DNA of 7,877 nt from Pelagibacteraceae bacterium (GTDB lineage Bacteria; Pseudomonadota; Alphaproteobacteria; Pelagibacterales; Pelagibacteraceae). Below, one piece after another: positions 6,215-7,877 of this stretch; position 1 is the first letter of the stretch, and each line of letters opens with the position of its first letter. The DNA lies in contig NYVZ01000018.1 of the NCBI GenBank assembly GCA_002684895.1, positions 118,631 to 126,507 on the forward strand, read 5' to 3'. The notes beneath the pieces were generated by a model. The model made no database searches and had not been told where the DNA came from. It worked only from the letters and a program-made list of their open reading frames with translations. Made by a program: the position numbers and the translations under genes.

Positions 6215-7694
6215 TCTTAATTTTTGACAAAAAATAGTAGGTTAATGAAAGTAAGGTTAATAATGATATGGTAAATGTAATTGTACTTTCAAAGACTCTC
6301 AAAGGATTATCAGAAAAAAGAATGATAACACGCTCAATATCTTCGTCTATTTGTCTGCCTAGAAACAAACCAATCATAAAACTTAATGGCGTAAAGTGAA
6401 ATTTTTTTAAGTACCACCCAATAATTCCAAACAGATAAAGAATATAAATATCAAAAAGTGAGTATCTGTAAGCAAATGACCCAATCGACATTAAAATTAT
6501 TAAAAGAGGTATTAATATATAAGATCTTACTTTGACAATTTTACCCACATAAAAAGCAATAAAAGTTGCAAAAAAACCTAAAAAAATCATTTGAAATATA
6601 TTTCCAACTATTAGCCCATACACCAATGGGCCGTTATCACGAAAAAGGCCACCACCAGGTACTAACCCGTGAAGCATAAATCCTCCTAAAATAACAGCCG
6701 TTGAAGCACTGCCGGGAACTCCAAGCGACAACAATATAGCCATTGCTCCGCCCTCTGATGCATTATTAGCGCTTTCAGCTGATATAATACCATCTGGCTC
6801 ACCTTTACCAAAATTTGTTTTATTTTTGGAAAATTTTTTAACCAAAGAGTAACTTGACAAAGATGCTATAGTCGCACCTGCAGCTGGCAATACACCAACA
6901 AAAATACCAACCAAACTTCCGCATACCCATACTTTGAACCTTCTTAATGATTGATAAATCCCTTTCACTACATCTGAAATTTTATTTTCTTTATTTATTT
7001 GATCATCAGATATTGATTTTCTGTTTACCAAGGAAAGTAACTCTGGAATTGCAAACATACCTATAATGCAAATGATTAATGGCAAACCATCTTCCAACTC
7101 AGCAAATCCAAAAGTTCCTCTCGCAACTCCTGTAGATACACTTGTTCCAATGTTTGAAACTAAAATGCCAAAAATTCCTGCAAAGATTGACCTGCTTAAA
7201 TATTTGCCCTGCAATATTCCAATAAACACAATTACAAAAATTGTTAATGCTAACATTTCCGATGATCCAAATTTTAAGGCTAGCCACGTCATTGGTTTAA
7301 TGGCAACAAGTAAGGCTAAATAAGACAAAGCTCCCCCAATAACTGAGGAGGATATTTGTAGTCCCAATGCTTGATTGTGTCTGCCTGCTCTCGTCATTGG
7401 ATAACCATCAAATGTTGTAGCTACTGCCCCGGGTGTACCCGGTGTATTTATTAAAATCGCTAAAATTCCACCACCAGTTAAACTTCCCGTATAAACTGAA
7501 GTCATCAAAATCAAAGCTGTTAAGGCATCAAGAGATAAGGTTAAAGGTAAAATGATAGCTAAACCTAAAGCAGCTGTCATTCCAGGAATAACACCTATAA
7601 TTAAACCAAGGATCATGCCAAAAAAAATTGCAATTGGCATTTTCCATGACAATAAAAGATTTAATCCTTCAAATAAATCATTAAAATTTACCAT
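6195..7694 (-). CDS. tctA: Tripartite tricarboxylate transporter, large permease subunit, TctA family
   Basis: This 499-residue polytopic inner-membrane protein is the large subunit of a solute-binding-protein-dependent secondary transporter that takes up carboxylic acids with an ion gradient. Its length is typical of TctA. Signature stretches are GLIIGVIPGMTAALG (30-44), VYTGSLTGGGILAILINTPG (67-86) followed by DGYPM, a second half-repeat beginning VGVLPAAGATIASL, and the SANNASEGGAMAILLSLGVPG segment. About ten or more hydrophobic segments span the chain, with a lysine-rich loop near residues 235-250 and a basic C-terminus. The two halves, each with a conserved glycine/proline-rich loop, fit the inverted-repeat fold expected of this family. 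It starts inside the TctB stop (7-base overlap) and overlaps the downstream enolase-superfamily gene by 20 bases. Substrates in this family range from citrate to other organic acids and aromatics, so the symbol denotes family, not proven citrate transport. Confidence 0.93.
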   Translation of the reverse strand: MVNFNDLFEGLNLLLSWKMPIAIFFGMILGLIIGVIPGMTAALGLAIILPLTLSLDALTALILMTSVYTGSLTGGGILAILINTPGTPGAVATTFDGYPMTRAGRHNQALGLQISSSVIGGALSYLALLVAIKPMTWLALKFGSSEMLALTIFVIVFIGILQGKYLSRSIFAGIFGILVSNIGTSVSTGVARGTFGFAELEDGLPLIICIIGMFAIPELLSLVNRKSISDDQINKENKISDVVKGIYQSLRRFKVWVCGSLVGIFVGVLPAAGATIASLSSYSLVKKFSKNKTNFGKGEPDGIISAESANNASEGGAMAILLSLGVPGSASTAVILGGFMLHGLVPGGGLFRDNGPLVYGLIVGNIFQMIFLGFFATFIAFYVGKIVKVRSYILIPLLIILMSIGSFAYRYSLFDIYILYLFGIIGWYLKKFHFTPLSFMIGLFLGRQIDEDIERVIILFSDNPLRVFESTITFTISLLTLLSLTYYFLSKIKNDNKKN

Positions 7695-7877
7695 AGTGGC
7701 AAGGGGATCTTTAAAAGTTTATGAAAAAATAGAAAAATTATAATTACTGATAAGCAGGCTGGAAAAAAAACTAATTTTACCTTCGATCCTAGTAAAAAAC
7801 TAAGAATTACACAAAACAAAAAGGCAGATAAAATATAACCAAAGTAATTTATTGCTACAAAAAATATTAAAACTGAA
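7688..7877 (-). CDS. tctB: Tripartite tricarboxylate transporter, small permease subunit, TctB family (C-terminal part, 5' truncated by window edge)
   Basis: The minus-strand frame is open from the window edge to a TAA at 7690-7688, giving 62 visible residues. They form two or three hydrophobic segments (about 2-30 and 34-55), with the family-typical NYFGYILSAFLF and ending KLLKIPLPLW. TctB proteins commonly close with a segment ending in VPLP followed by G or W. The rest, probably about 90 residues at the N-terminus, is off the window. The stop overlaps the TctA start (ATGGTAA, 7 bases), the usual TctB-TctA arrangement. With TctA it forms the membrane part of the transporter. The periplasmic binding protein TctC, which sets substrate specificity, should lie further upstream if the order is conventional. 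The assignment rests mainly on position plus the C-terminal pattern, since this small subunit is poorly conserved. Confidence 0.8.
   Translation of the reverse strand, partial: SVLIFFVAINYFGYILSAFLFCVILSFLLGSKVKLVFFPACLSVIIIFLFFHKLLKIPLPLW

Noticed and set aside
7066..7323. Open frames on both strands (plus 7066-7323, minus 7099-7287) inside the TctA gene
   Set aside because: Both are shadows of the well-conserved transporter frame, with no recognisable domain of their own.
7552..7743. Plus-strand open frame of 63 codons across the TctA start and TctB end
   Set aside because: It is antisense to two real coding regions; its proline/lysine-rich product looks like a reverse reading of transmembrane codons.
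7695..7877. End of the window as a non-coding promoter region for TctA
   Set aside because: Reading the minus strand gives an uninterrupted TctB-like C-terminus overlapping the TctA start, so the stretch is coding.

Overview
The window is strongly AT-rich and very compact. Lysine, asparagine and isoleucine dominate the proteins, intergenic spacers are almost absent, and coding frames overlap by 1-26 bases. Together with the gene families, this suggests a streamlined marine alphaproteobacterium of the SAR11 / Pelagibacterales type. That assignment rests on composition and gene style, not on a marker gene. The window is nearly all coding, with no stretch over 300 bases lacking a gene. I saw no RNA genes, CRISPR array, insertion sequence, clear promoter or rho-independent terminator.

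Plus-strand block, 1-4870: five genes run in one direction, joined by overlaps of 4, 11, 4 and 1 bases, so they are almost certainly one translationally coupled operon. They are (1) the C-terminal half of a class I CPD photolyase, cut by the window edge; (2) an FAD-dependent amine-oxidase-like oxidoreductase (COG2907 type); (3) a DUF1365 protein; (4) a cyclopropane-fatty-acid-synthase-like SAM methyltransferase; (5) a PLP-dependent cysteine synthase. Genes 2-4 form a recurrent proteobacterial trio that probably modifies unsaturated acyl chains of membrane phospholipids. The methyltransferase has replaced two residues of the E. coli Cfa bicarbonate site, so its product may be a methyl-branched or furan-precursor fatty acid and not a cyclopropane. 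Coupling to photolyase suggests a light / photo-oxidative-stress module.

Minus-strand block, 7877-4845: an operon converges on the first. It holds the C-terminal end of a TctB-like small permease subunit (cut by the window edge, overlapping the next gene by 7 bases), a full-length TctA-like large permease subunit, a mandelate-racemase-subgroup enolase-superfamily enzyme with all its catalytic residues (overlap 20 bases), and, after a 20-base gap, a small GIY-YIG domain protein. The last gene overlaps the end of cysteine synthase by 26 bases, tail to tail. The block looks like uptake of an organic (sugar or hydroxy) acid followed by its dehydration or racemisation. The binding protein TctC is not in view.

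Most of the window is ordinary core or accessory metabolism. The part most worth attention is the photolyase / oxidoreductase / DUF1365 / Cfa-like lipid module. I found no convincing sign of an entirely new system.
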